This document shows positions 9,868 to 20,365 of a stretch of 64,000 nt of DNA, piece by piece. Positions within the stretch are counted from its first letter, which is position 1. The number at the start of each line of letters is the position of its first letter. This DNA is from Nothopassalora personata (lineage: Eukaryota; Ascomycota; Dothideomycetes; Mycosphaerellales; Mycosphaerellaceae). The stretch is from positions 2,170,001 through 2,234,000 of the forward strand of contig CM066295.1 of assembly GCA_033816765.1 (NCBI GenBank), in the 5' to 3' direction. A program made the translations under genes and the position numbers. The notes beneath the pieces were generated by a model. That model saw only the letters and a program-made list of their open reading frames with translations, made no database searches and was not told the DNA's origin.

Positions 9868-12800
9868 TCAAATAAAGTCTGCAGAGTAAGAGAAGCCTCT
9901 AAACTCTTCTTGCATTGCTTGTGAAAGGACTGTGGGACATTGTTAGCAGAGTTCCGAGGCGTGAGCAACATGAAGGAGAACTTACCAGACTGAACCGGAG
10001 TCAACACAGGTGTGACGCTCGTAAACTCAGAATCGAAGTTGCTGGTATCAGCTCTGCCCTTGACCGTCGGCAAGAACGGCGGCGGCACCCGCTTGTGGAA
10101 AATGTCTTCCCAGTTGATATTCCTGAAGAACGCATGGCTCATGATCTCCTGCGCATCGGTCGGTCCAGATCCCAATCTCAATTCAGGCTCCCGAGTAAGC
10201 AACTTCTGCAGAATTGAGACGCTGTCCCTAGGCATGTGGATTGGGTAAAGAGGCTCGTCCGCGAGAATCGCATCGTAGATTTCGTCCTCGTCCTCACCAC
10301 GAAATGGTGACTGTTGGAGCAGCATTTGGTAGATCAGGACACCGAACGCCCACCAATCGACTGCGCGGCCATACTTCTTGTCCAGTAGAATCTCTGGCGC
10401 CATGAACTCGGGTGTACCGCAGAAAGTGCCAGTCGTTGAGCCGTACCACATATCTTCTTTGCAGAGACCGAAGTCACCAATCTTGATATGACCGTCCAAC
10501 GTCAACATGATGTTGTCCAGTTTCAAGTCACGGTAAATGACACCGTTCTCGTGGAAGTACTTCAATGCCAAGCAGACCTCAGCAGCGTAGAACTGGGCGC
10601 GCTTCGTTCCAAACTGCCCTCGCTGAATGTGTAACATCAAGTCCCCACCCATGATGTACTCCATGACAAAGTACACTCTCGTCTCGGTCTGGAAGCAGGC
10701 ATGCAGGTTGAGCAGGAAGGGGTGGCGCTCCTTATTTGCGATCAAGAAGACCCGCTTCTCTGAACGCGTGCTCTCGACTTCGTCATTCTCAATAATGAAC
10801 TCCTTCTTGAGCACCTTGATTGCGTACAGCTGCTTGGTGGTTTTGGTCTCGGCAAGCATGACCTTTCCGAAGTTACCCTTACCGAGAACAGCAAGGAAGT
10901 TGAAGTGATCCAGACCAATGCGGCGTCCAGTGCCTGCGGTGTTGGCTGGAGGAGCTGGCTTGCGCTCCTCAACAACGGGAGTAGTGACAGAGATGTTAGT
11001 CTGCTGTATCGGAGTGGGCGGTTGTGGTGGTGGCGGTGTTTGTGGCACCTGTACTTGCGGCACTTGCTGTTGTTGGTAGCTCTTCGTTGGTGGGGCCGGT
11101 GGTGTGACGTTCTGCTGATAAGATGGCTGTGCTGTCCATCCGGAGACGGCCGCGTAGTCTGCAGGATTGTAGGACGACTGTGTGGGCTGCTCTGATGATC
11201 CAGCGAGTCTCTTACTCTCGTTGTAGCCATCTGCATAGCCTCCAGATTGTCGTGATTGTTGAGCAGCGGAGTCTGTAGAGCCTCTGGAATAAGGAGGTCG
11301 CTGCGCATCTTGTCCACTACCACGCTTCCCTGACAGCGCCGCGGAGGCAGCCGCCGCGGCAGCTGCAGCAGTTTGCGACGATTGTTGGCGTTGAGCTGGT
11401 GGTCTATGTGTCGTCTCAGGAGACGGAGGCGTTGCTCCGCCCGGGGTCATGGAAGCTTTGGCAGCATCCAGCGATGAGCCGGGTGGTGGTCCAAACGAAG
11501 ATGTCCTCGGTGGCTGTTCGTACGAATCCGACAAGCGGTCCTTTCCGTAAGAGAATCTGTCACCGGGCCTAGCGCTGTCATCTCTCTTCGGGTGGTCCTG
11601 GTGGTCGGGTGTGGGTGCAAAGCTTTGCGATTGTGGTGCCGGCATAGGTCGACCATGAGGTGCCGCACCAGGCGGTCTCAGCTTTGAGCTGTTCTGCAGC
11701 ATCCGGCTGGTCTTGGTCTTCTTCAATTCAAGCAAGATCTGGTTTGCGCTCTCCATGCTCATACCACAGAAGTCTGGCACGAAGTGTACGCAGTTGGCGT
11801 GGCATGAGATCTTACACTCGGTACACCTCCTCGACTGCTTCCTGCCGACTGGCAATATGTACCCACAGTGGCAGCACCAGTTGGCACTCATATTGCTGAA
11901 CGCCTCGAATCTGTGCGGAATGCGATGATTGATCTTCTCCTCGTCCGGATCGGTCTCTGCATTAGATTTGCTGATGCACTTGGTGACCACTTTCTGATAG
12001 CATTTCTGATGACAGGTGTACTTGCAGTCCGCACATTGCATGCCAGCCGTGTATTTGAGGAAGTCGCCACAGAGCGCGCAGCGCATGATGTTGTAGAAAG
12101 TCTGGACTGTGAACTTGTGGCCGTACTGCTCCACAACCTCTTCCTTCTTCTGACGGAGAGCACCCTTCCGCCCCAGACCGACATCGTATGGGCGGCGGTC
12201 CTTGACTTGCTTGACGAAGCCAAGAGTGAGTTGTATGCGTCCAACCGGCTCCAGAGAGAACCACGCATCGACATAGACGGGACCAGTCTGTGGTGCCACT
12301 CCAGAACCTGCAGGACCTCCGGCGGCTGCTGCGGTAGAGGCGCCTTGTCCACCACCATGAGATGATCCAGGAGGCGGCTGGAATTGCAAATCTAGACGTG
12401 GCTGTGAGCCATCCATTTGTTCTGCTGTCTTCCACCCCGCCTGATTGAATTCAGTTTCTATCCGCTTTCGTCTGATCTCATCCACCAGGTCAGAAAGACG
12501 GATCCACAATAGTCCAATGGGAGTGGGCAGATCGCCGCTCGACTTGTCGTACACCGTGAACTCAATTTCATTGGCCTTGTCGACATCGAACTCGTGCTGC
12601 TCGTCAGTCCATCGGTCGGTCTTGGTAGCCTTCGTCCTGCCCTTGAAAGCATCCTCAACTTTCATGATGACGAAGGTATCCGGTCCTCTCGCGAACCTGC
12701 CAGATGCCGCGTGCTCCACATCGGCGACTGCGGATATCTTGACAGAGAGATGTCCACTCAGTGGCTTGCGCTGACTGGGCGTGTCGAGACTATCGTCGTC

Positions 12801-13568
12801 CGCCGCATCTGCGCTGTTCTCCACGTCGACATGTAGACCTTCGTATCTTCGCAATGCTCTTGTCAACAGCTGAATCTTCTGGTTGCTCTCCATTCTACGG
12901 GTCTCAGCTTCACCCTTGCTCTTGCGATCGCCTTCCATCTGGTATAGTCGAACCATCTTCTCGATACCATCCTTGTACTGCTTTTCGACGCTGAGCTTAA
13001 ATTCGAGCTGGGACAGCATGAGCTGGATGCGAGGCCCGAGATGAGCCGTATCGTATTTGATAAGATCTGCTGAGAGTTAGCTCCCATACTGTCAATCTTA
13101 CCTGCTTTACTCACCCAGCTTGCTGTAGTTCGGTCGAGCTCTTGGCGACCGGTCTGATGGGCCAGGAGGTGCGTATGGTGCTCGTGGAGGCATCAGACCA
13201 GGCGCTCCGCCCATACTGTATCCTCCTGGGCCCGGGTCGCCATAGTCGCCTCCTCCACCGCCATGTCCTTGCTCATTGTTGTAACCAGAGCCAATCGATC
13301 CACCCCGGCCGTGTCGTGGTGGTGCAGGCCCACCGTTGCCAGTGACAGACAGACTGTTCATGTCATTGCCCATCTTGCGGGCTGTGAGGTCATTGAGCGT
13401 CTGCTCGAAGTACTGGATATTTCGCCTAGCATCGCGTATCTGGGACTCTACTCTGGAATTGACACCTGGGTTGTTGGTCGCCTGCCGCATCTGGTTGGCC
13501 GCATGGATGATGGCCTTCTCACGGTCGATCTTCTTGCGGATCTCGTGCATGGCCGTGTCGTCGTTCAT
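9868..13568 (-). CDS. PKC1: Protein kinase C homologue PKC1
   Basis: Three exons (13115-13568, 9986-13066, 9868-9929) give 1198 aa, normal for fungal PKC1, the kinase that receives Rho1 and cell-wall stress signals and starts the cell-integrity MAP kinase cascade. Domains in order: HR1 Rho-binding repeats at about 1-70 and 155-225; a C2 domain at about 230-345; two zinc C1 domains near 465-515 and 535-585, each with the H...C-x2-C...C-x2-C pattern; a long Pro/Gln/Ser linker; a kinase domain from about 873 with [22 protein letters not shown] and GTPEFMAPE; and an AGC tail. The last exon is only 62 bases and supplies the conserved end [13 protein letters not shown]; without it the model reads on into unrelated sequence. 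The second acceptor is an AG-AG pair (13067-13072) that can add one codon in the HR1 region. Confidence 0.97.
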
Positions 13569-14739
13569 GGTGGCGGGATTGCTGCCCTCCGCGGGCGGGC
13601 GGCACTGTTTGGTGTCTTATGGCAATAGTGATAGCTCGAACCTCAGACCGGACGAAGTTGGTGTGTTACAGTGCGAGGTGCTCAGGCAGAGGCACGCGAA
13701 GGCTGCAAGACCCAACACGCCCACCACGCGGACTTCCGGAAGAGGGACAGTGTCACTGTAGGGTGTGGTGCCCGTCAGCTATGCCGTCGCTGCAGAGATG
13801 GTACGGCAAGGCGTACGCGGATCCCGTAAGAATGAGAGACGAGTATTGCGGCCCGAGTGGACTGGCTGTCGCTCCGTTCGTGCTCGTGAAGAACAAAGGT
13901 GGTTTGTGGTGCGGTGCGGTTATTGTGTACGCGGGAGCAGCTCGAAAACGAGCACCTCGTTGCGGGGACGCGGCAATGCGATGTACGCATGCGAGTGCTC
14001 GTGGCGACAGCAACGATCCGGACGGTCTTGCTGCTATGGTGTGCAAGAGATGCTTCGCAATTACCGCCTGCCACTGCTGCCGTGGTGGGTGACTGAACTG
14101 AACTGCGGTTAACCAGTCGAGTGTGCCGCCGCGGAACTGACGTGCCTGCGATGGAGAAGGTTTCCCACTAGACTAAACGCTTAGGCCGCGTCGCACAGCC
14201 ACAAGTGGGCGAAGAACGAAGTCGTCCTGGCCTATTTCCAGGCTCACATGTACTGTACGAGCACTGTCGCCGCCACCGACGAATGAAAGGAGGCGACGCG
14301 TGCGGGTTGGGAAAGGGTAGCGCACGTTTGGTGAGCGAGAGATGAGATAGAACTAGCAGCGGCGGCGGCGCAGGGCATCAAAGCGGGGCCCTCAAAAGTG
14401 CTATACCCAACGACAAATGGCCACGCTCCGAATCGATGCCTAACCCAATCTACGAAAAACTGTGCAACCAAGACCCAGCAGAATCTTGTCATCGCATGTT
14501 GTGTCTTTGTCTCAGAACCAGCTGTGAAGCACGTTGAAATCAAGCTTGGTCTCGCTCGCAGGGAATCGCTGCTGCGTGACCCTCCAAGAATCTGGTGCCA
14601 CCTTGCCCTCCCCCCCCCCATGCCCACCTCTGACGTCGGGGACTTCACATGTTGGCAAATGCAGTCCGCGGAGAATACGGCTCATGCAAAGTGCACCCTT
14701 GCAGATCTATCTTATCTATAACATATGCAGCTGCTTGAT
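13569..14739. other. Long upstream region of PKC1
   Basis: About 1.2 kb between the PKC1 start and the LYC1-like stop. Open frames here have no family character. The only simple-sequence feature is a run of ten C at 14610-14619. It probably holds the PKC1 promoter and 5' leader; I could not identify specific sites. Confidence 0.35.
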
Positions 14740-15951
14740 CTAACACCACCCATACTTTTCGTTGCAGACCCAATCTATGTCCTGCCATGACCCGGAATCG
14801 CCGTACCACTGCAGGCTTGCAATGCTTTCTTTCTCGCGATGCTGGATCGCCACTGAAGGATCAATCAATTGTGCTGCTGCGAGTGTCGCAGAAGGCGGAT
14901 TCCAAACGGATACTTCCTTCATGTCCCACTTCGCAGCTTCAGACTGTGCTACCGAGAGTACTGCTGCTATGGCGTGTGTGACATGAGATTCTTTCAATTT
15001 GGCAGTCACTTCCGAAGAGGCGGGGGCAAAGTCCGAAAGTGTTTCATCCTCCCAGGCAATGCGAAGGATGTGCAACGTGTTGGGTGCATCTTCTTGCGGA
15101 TTTGCCCACACTCTCATCCAGTATGCAAAGACACGACGCCCAGGCTCGTCATCCACAATGGCGCCTTTGACTTGGGGAGTGTTTCCGTAGAGTTGTTCTG
15201 CCACATAGTCCTCGCGAGCGTGGTGCCAAGCTAGGGTTCGGTGATCTGGGACCAGTGCTACTGTCGTTCGTCCTGACTTACAGAGAGCAGAAAGCTGCTT
15301 GCGTACGAGCTCTTCATCTGCTGTGCATAAAGCAGGAAGGTCTTCGGCCCCGAGCGGTCGAGCTCTTTCCGATGGGCGCTCCGAGGCTGCTGAAATAATG
15401 AGATGCGCGGAAGGAAAGGGTTGCCAGCCTCTTGCCGCATAGAAGTCCTTTCCAATATCCGAATACAAGATGCTAAAGAGTGACTCCTTGCCATTGTCCT
15501 CCTGCCACGACTTGAGCTTCTTTCCGAGATCTGCCATCATCCGTCCGGCGTAGCCTTTGCCTCTGTACTTGGGTGGACAGAAGACTGAAGCGACTCCATG
15601 ACATATCACATCTTCTAGCTTTCCATCCCTAGCAACCAGTGCTTTCTTGTTGATGGTCTCACACCCACACAATACACGCCGTGCAGCGCTCGGGTTCGGC
15701 TGGTAGACAAGTGCCCATGGCGTGAGGCCGCCGTCTCTTGTGAGATCTTGGTTGTACAGAATCGTTTCTCGTTGAAGGTACTGCTCGAGGGATAGTGCTC
15801 CGCGCCATTCTTGGCTGTTGACGCGCTGTTGCTCGATGAGTTCTTCATGGGTCGCGACCACGAGGTGGAGGTGGTTCGAGTCTGGATTGGATAGTTCTGT
15901 GCTGTCCATAGTGCAGATGAGGTCATTCGCAGATGAAGAGAGAAGCAGCAT
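14740..15951 (-). CDS. LYC1-like GNAT N-acetyltransferase
   Basis: A single-exon gene of 403 aa from the ATG at 15949-15951, or 389 aa if translation starts at the second ATG (15907-15909), which removes a short hydrophobic lead. It resembles the yeast LYC1 family, whose Yarrowia founder acetylates free lysine at N6 as the first step of lysine breakdown. An acetyl-CoA-binding GNAT core is visible: VASVFCPPKYRGKGYAGRMM contains the R-x-x-G-x-G/A loop, followed by FSILYSDIGKDFYAARGWQ. The large C-terminal half (about 190-403), with the VWNPP block, is typical of LYC1-like proteins and not of small GNATs. Substrate identity cannot be read from sequence. Confidence 0.8.
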   Translation of the reverse strand: MLLLSSSANDLICTMDSTELSNPDSNHLHLVVATHEELIEQQRVNSQEWRGALSLEQYLQRETILYNQDLTRDGGLTPWALVYQPNPSAARRVLCGCETINKKALVARDGKLEDVICHGVASVFCPPKYRGKGYAGRMMADLGKKLKSWQEDNGKESLFSILYSDIGKDFYAARGWQPFPSAHLIISAASERPSERARPLGAEDLPALCTADEELVRKQLSALCKSGRTTVALVPDHRTLAWHHAREDYVAEQLYGNTPQVKGAIVDDEPGRRVFAYWMRVWANPQEDAPNTLHILRIAWEDETLSDFAPASSEVTAKLKESHVTHAIAAVLSVAQSEAAKWDMKEVSVWNPPSATLAAAQLIDPSVAIQHREKESIASLQWYGDSGSWQDIDWVCNEKYGWC

Positions 15952-16963
15952 GCAGGAAAGAAGAGATGGGATTGCACCAGTACCCTTGCCTTAGTAGAGC
16001 TGCTACACGCCCGACGAAAGGTGCAGCCGTGTCAATGGCGGTCGACGTACCTCTCGCCTTGGATTCAACGAAGGCGGGTGAATCCTATCGTAGGCGGGAC
16101 TGCCAGAGAAGTGCACTTGACGGTGGTCAAGGGAGAAGCCGACCATGTTTGCCATGTTGTGCTTGAACTACTAGTTCTACGCTAGACCTCTTTCCAGCGA
16201 TACTCTCCGACGCTCACAGGTCCTCGACCACGCCTTTCCACGATGCATTGATGAGTCGAAAGGAAGACTCTACGTTTGCGTGTCCTCACCCACGACAGTC
16301 ACGGCGCTACCACCATCGGAAGCGTTACATCCACGGTCGGATGCGGACCGTGTGAGATTGGTCCGACATGTCAGGCTCACACTCCGCCCGTTGAGCATCT
16401 GCAAACGCCGGCGAGTTGCTGAATTTCACTCCAAGGCCGCTGCGAGGAGTGTACGGAGCGGAGCGGTGGCGGTGGCGGACGCCGGAAAGCGAGACTGCAA
16501 GCGTTCAAAGTGATGTGTCGTGTCCGCCGCAACACGCCGGGCGCCTTCGTTCTTTCCGCGACCTGCCTCCCCGTGTGTCTTGCATGCTTAAAGACCCCGC
16601 CACTTCCACCCGTACGGACCTGGAACCGGAGGAGGCCACACTACCGGCGGCCACTCGGCGGCCACACTTTGAGAGAGAGGCTGTGACACTGGAGAGGCTG
16701 CTCGAAGGCACACGACTGTCATCATTATAGAGCGATTGTTCGTTTCCAGAAGCTCTGTTTCCTGCTTCTCGTCTTCTCACTCCCCTTGAAGCCTGATATT
16801 CAATCTCGCGACTCAACACATGACGTCGCAGGCTTTCGCTTCATCTTGGGGATACTACACGACTTCACACTCGGTCTCCCACTTCGACTTTCCTCCACTG
16901 CCGCCAGCCTCACCGTCCAACATCAACATTCAGTCAAACTGATTGGACACCCAGTCCACCACA
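15952..16963. other. Divergent promoter region, LYC1-like gene / RBR gene
   Basis: About 1 kb between two divergently transcribed genes. The right end (about 16870-16960) is a C/A-rich, pyrimidine-biased leader typical of fungal 5' UTRs ahead of the RBR start. No exon, RNA gene or repeat was seen elsewhere in it. Confidence 0.35.
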
Positions 16964-19877
16964 ATGGCAACGCCGGCCCCCCAAAGAAGGCAGCCAGCAG
17001 AAGTCGTTGATCTTGTGAGCAGCGGCTCAGAAGACGAAGACGAACTCGAAGCAGTGCCATCAGCACCTGCTGCTCAACCAAGCCATCCCTTGCAACGTCG
17101 GCAAGATGCTGAGCCTGATGAGCCGGCACATGGACCCGAAGACTCTCCGGTGATACCTCACCTTGGGCCTGACTTCTTCGGAGATCTTGAGGATATCCAC
17201 GGCTTTGATTTTGGTGCCCTGCCAGTTGCTCTACGAGGGGCAGCGGAGCATGACGACACTTCACCGCGAACAGAAACTCCAGCCCACCAAGGAGCGGGCC
17301 AATGGGTTCACGTTGACGGCGAGCCGGTCTTCATTCCAGATAGTCCGGAACCTCAAGCGCGACCAACGCAACCTCAGCAGCAGGATCAGGTAAGTACTGA
17401 AGGGACATCGAGCCGTGGCTTGGAAAGCGGGGGAGCGTTCGATATCTTATGCACGACGCGCCTCGCTCCAAGTGCACACCACTCTCTGAGACACTGCCAC
17501 GTGCTTGTCGAGTATAGCTGACACTTTTCGTTTGGACAGCCAATTTTCAATCTCGGCGCTCGTGTCTTCACAGCTGACGACTGTGTGGCCCGCGTGCTCG
17601 ATATCTTTCCCGACGTCAAGCACGATCATGTCCTTGACTTGTACGCTGGCCTTGGCACACCAGGAGACTACGAAGCTCTGTCCGGCGAAGCTCGTTATGA
17701 GCAGATCATCGACAAGCTTGTGAATGGCGACTATCCTAAGCAGGTTAAAGGGCAGCAGCCTGAGAAGAAGCGCAAACGCGAGGACGATGACACGATAGCG
17801 GTCGACGCGAAGCGATGGGAAGGCCCAGATCGCGTCCCGCTGCCACTTCACCTCAAGGGATCCATGGTTGCCATGATCAAAGCGGATTTCCCGACCATCC
17901 CAAACGCGCACATCCAGAAGCTTTTCGCCAACCACAAACACTTCTACCAGACCTACATCGCTATCGCCGAAATGCAAGATACGAGTGATCCAGCCAAGGT
18001 ATGGAGAGGTCGTCCCACCAGCAACGGTGTAACGGCAGATACTATTGGCGCCAACAGTGGATATGAACTTTTACTTGAAGAGCTGGCAGCGGCTCGAGAG
18101 AAGGTGGCTGCCGTGAGAGCAGAGCACGCCGCCGCTGAAGCCTTGACGAGAGCAGAAAACGAGAACCTTCAACGTGCAATGGAGGCCGGCGAGACAGCAG
18201 AATGTCAAGCATGTTTCGAAGATTTACCTATGAATCGGCAGATTCACTGCAACGGCGAGACCGCTCATTTCACTTGCTTTGATTGCGCCACTACATACAT
18301 CAAGTCTGAAGTGGGTGAGAGTCGGTGCCGAGTGCTTTGTACGGCAGGTTGTGGCGCAGGCTTTGCTCACGCCCAGCTGCATCTACTGTCCGACAAGCCA
18401 CTGCTTGAGAGATTGGAGCAACTACAACAAGAGAAGGACATTCGTGATGCTGGTCTCGACAACCTGGAGGAATGTCCGTTCTGCGAATACAAGGCCATCT
18501 TGCCGCCTGTCGAGGAAGATTTTGAGTTCCGCTGTGCGAATCCGGAATGCGAGAAGGTCAGCTGTCGTCGCTGCAAAACGATCTCACACACCCCACAATC
18601 TTGTGAGGAGCACGCCCGGGATAACGCCAAAGACAAGAACCTCAGCACCCGCCACAAGATAGAAGAGGCCATGACGGCAGCGCTCATCAGATCATGCAAC
18701 AAGTGTAAGAAGCAGTTCATCAAGGAGTATGGCTGCAATAAGATGGTACTTTCCACGATCGGCGGTCTGGTTCTATGCTGACTTTCAAACATAGACCTGT
18801 CCATCATGCGCGAACCTTCAATGCTACGTCTGCTCTGAGTCTCTGAAAGACTACAACCACTTCGACCAGGGACCAGGGATGCCTCCTGGAGCCGGGCATA
18901 CCACTGGTGGGAATAAGAAGTGCCCTCTTTACGACAATGTCGAAGAGAGACACGAACGCGAGGTGAAGGAAGCTGAAGCTGCAGCACGTGCCGCGGTCAA
19001 GGCAGAGAACCCAGATGCCACGGACGATGATCTTCAGATCAAAGTGTCGGATGCTGTGACGAAGGCCACCCAGGACCGCATCAACAGAGCCGGACCCCAT
19101 GGGATGAACCCAGGTATAGCCTTTCCCGCGTTTCCTCATCATGCACACAGACTGTACGTTAACGGAGCGGCTGACTTTGACGAGGATGGTGATGATGAAG
19201 CAGATCATTTCCATGTGTTTGGCGGTGCGGCTGAACGGGATGCAGCTCGTGTCAGGAGGATCGAGGACGCCGGAAGAAGACTCGCCTTACGAGATAGGAT
19301 ACGAGAAGCTTTTCATCGCCACCCTGGACATCAAGGACGACCAGCTGCTCCTCCAGCAAGACAGCCTGCACCTCGGCCGGTGGGTGGGTTCGGTCAGCTC
19401 GGAAACTTGCAAGGCGTAATACCTGTCTTTGCTCCGCCACACGACCATCCCATTGGTGGTAACTATCTTTTCGGTGCAGATCGTCGAGTAGCACGTCCTG
19501 AGCTCTTCGGCCAACAGCATGGAGCCCCTCAGCCAGCGGCAGGCGGCCATGGGGCCGATATGGGTGCTGGTCGGCCACCTGGGCAGCTAAACAATGGACG
19601 CAACGCATTTCTTGGAGCATTTGAGGATGCTTTCGGCGGTGATCCTTTCTGGCGCGATTTCTTTCTCAACAACAATAACAACAACGCTGCCGCTCATCAG
19701 AACCCTCGCCAGCGAGCTCAAGCTGAGCCCGACAACGAGAATCGGCAGCTGCAGCAAGCAAGAGAGCGGCAGCGTCTTGTACTCCAGCGAATGCATGATC
19801 GTGCAGGCGGCCAAGGACAGGTTCAGGAGTTGGCCAGAGTAGTCCCTCGTCGTCGTCGCCACGAGCCGAGAGGTTAG
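16964..19877 (+). CDS. Large RBR E3 ubiquitin ligase, RNF216/TRIAD3-like
   Basis: Three exons (16964-17389, 17540-18745, 18795-19877) join in phase to 904 aa; the second intron is only 49 bases. The N-terminal third is acidic with a VDLVSSGSEDEDE stretch resembling a SUMO-interacting motif. A helical region precedes RING1 at about 364 (CQACFEDL...HFTCFDCATTYI). An IBR follows (CPFCEYKA, FRCANPECEKVSCRRCKTISHTPQSC), then RING2 (CNKCKKQFIKEYGCNKMTCPSC...CYVC) across the second splice site at residue 544. By family analogy the catalytic Cys is the one in YGC. Domain spacing and the TRIAD order fit the RNF216 group rather than Ariadne. The C-terminal 330 residues are low complexity with Gly/Pro/Gln and an Asn run. 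The start is the first ATG in frame with the acidic region. Confidence 0.88.
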
Positions 19878-20365
19878 CCTCGGTAGCCGCAGGGTTAGAT
19901 TTGGTACACATTTGTTTCGGAGTTGAGGGGAAAAGTATTGCTGCGATTTTGATACCCTTCTCAAGATTGTCATCTTTGTTCCTTCGCAAGTCGAGAGTGT
20001 TTAAATGTTACATAGCAAGGCGCTGGGGTGTTTCTATACATTAGACCTTGTGCGAGAAACGACTTTCATCCCGTATCCTGTCGGTCTTTGCCATCATCAC
20101 ACCCTCTCATTGCCAGCACTGACATGTTAATGTTGAGATGAATGTCTACGTATATGTATATATATATATATATGTGTGTGTGTACTGACATGATGCACGA
20201 TGACGCTGTGCATCCATGATCCACACAGGTATGTGCAGGGAACGGGATAAGGTCCGCGTCTGGACGGGAACCGCCACAAGCAAAATACCTCTGTACTTTC
20301 ATGTTTCTCCTTCCACGTCACGCGATTCTGAAACAACATATGGCAAAGACGACAATTTACAGATC
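19878..20365. other. Intergenic with a TA/TG microsatellite
   Basis: 3' flank of the RBR gene and 5' flank of the TBC gene. The only structure seen is an alternating purine-pyrimidine run at 20151-20182. The frame of the TBC gene is open upstream to 20216, but the sequence there is not family-like. Confidence 0.4.
20151..20182. repeat. (TA)n(TG)n microsatellite
   Basis: A TA dinucleotide run passes directly into a TG run. It lies about 180 bases upstream of the TBC gene start. Such alternating tracts are hypervariable in length. Confidence 0.85.

Noticed and set aside
13619..14112. Overlapping Cys/Arg-rich frames upstream of PKC1
   Set aside because: Several frames are open together on both strands because of high GC; none has homology or splice structure.
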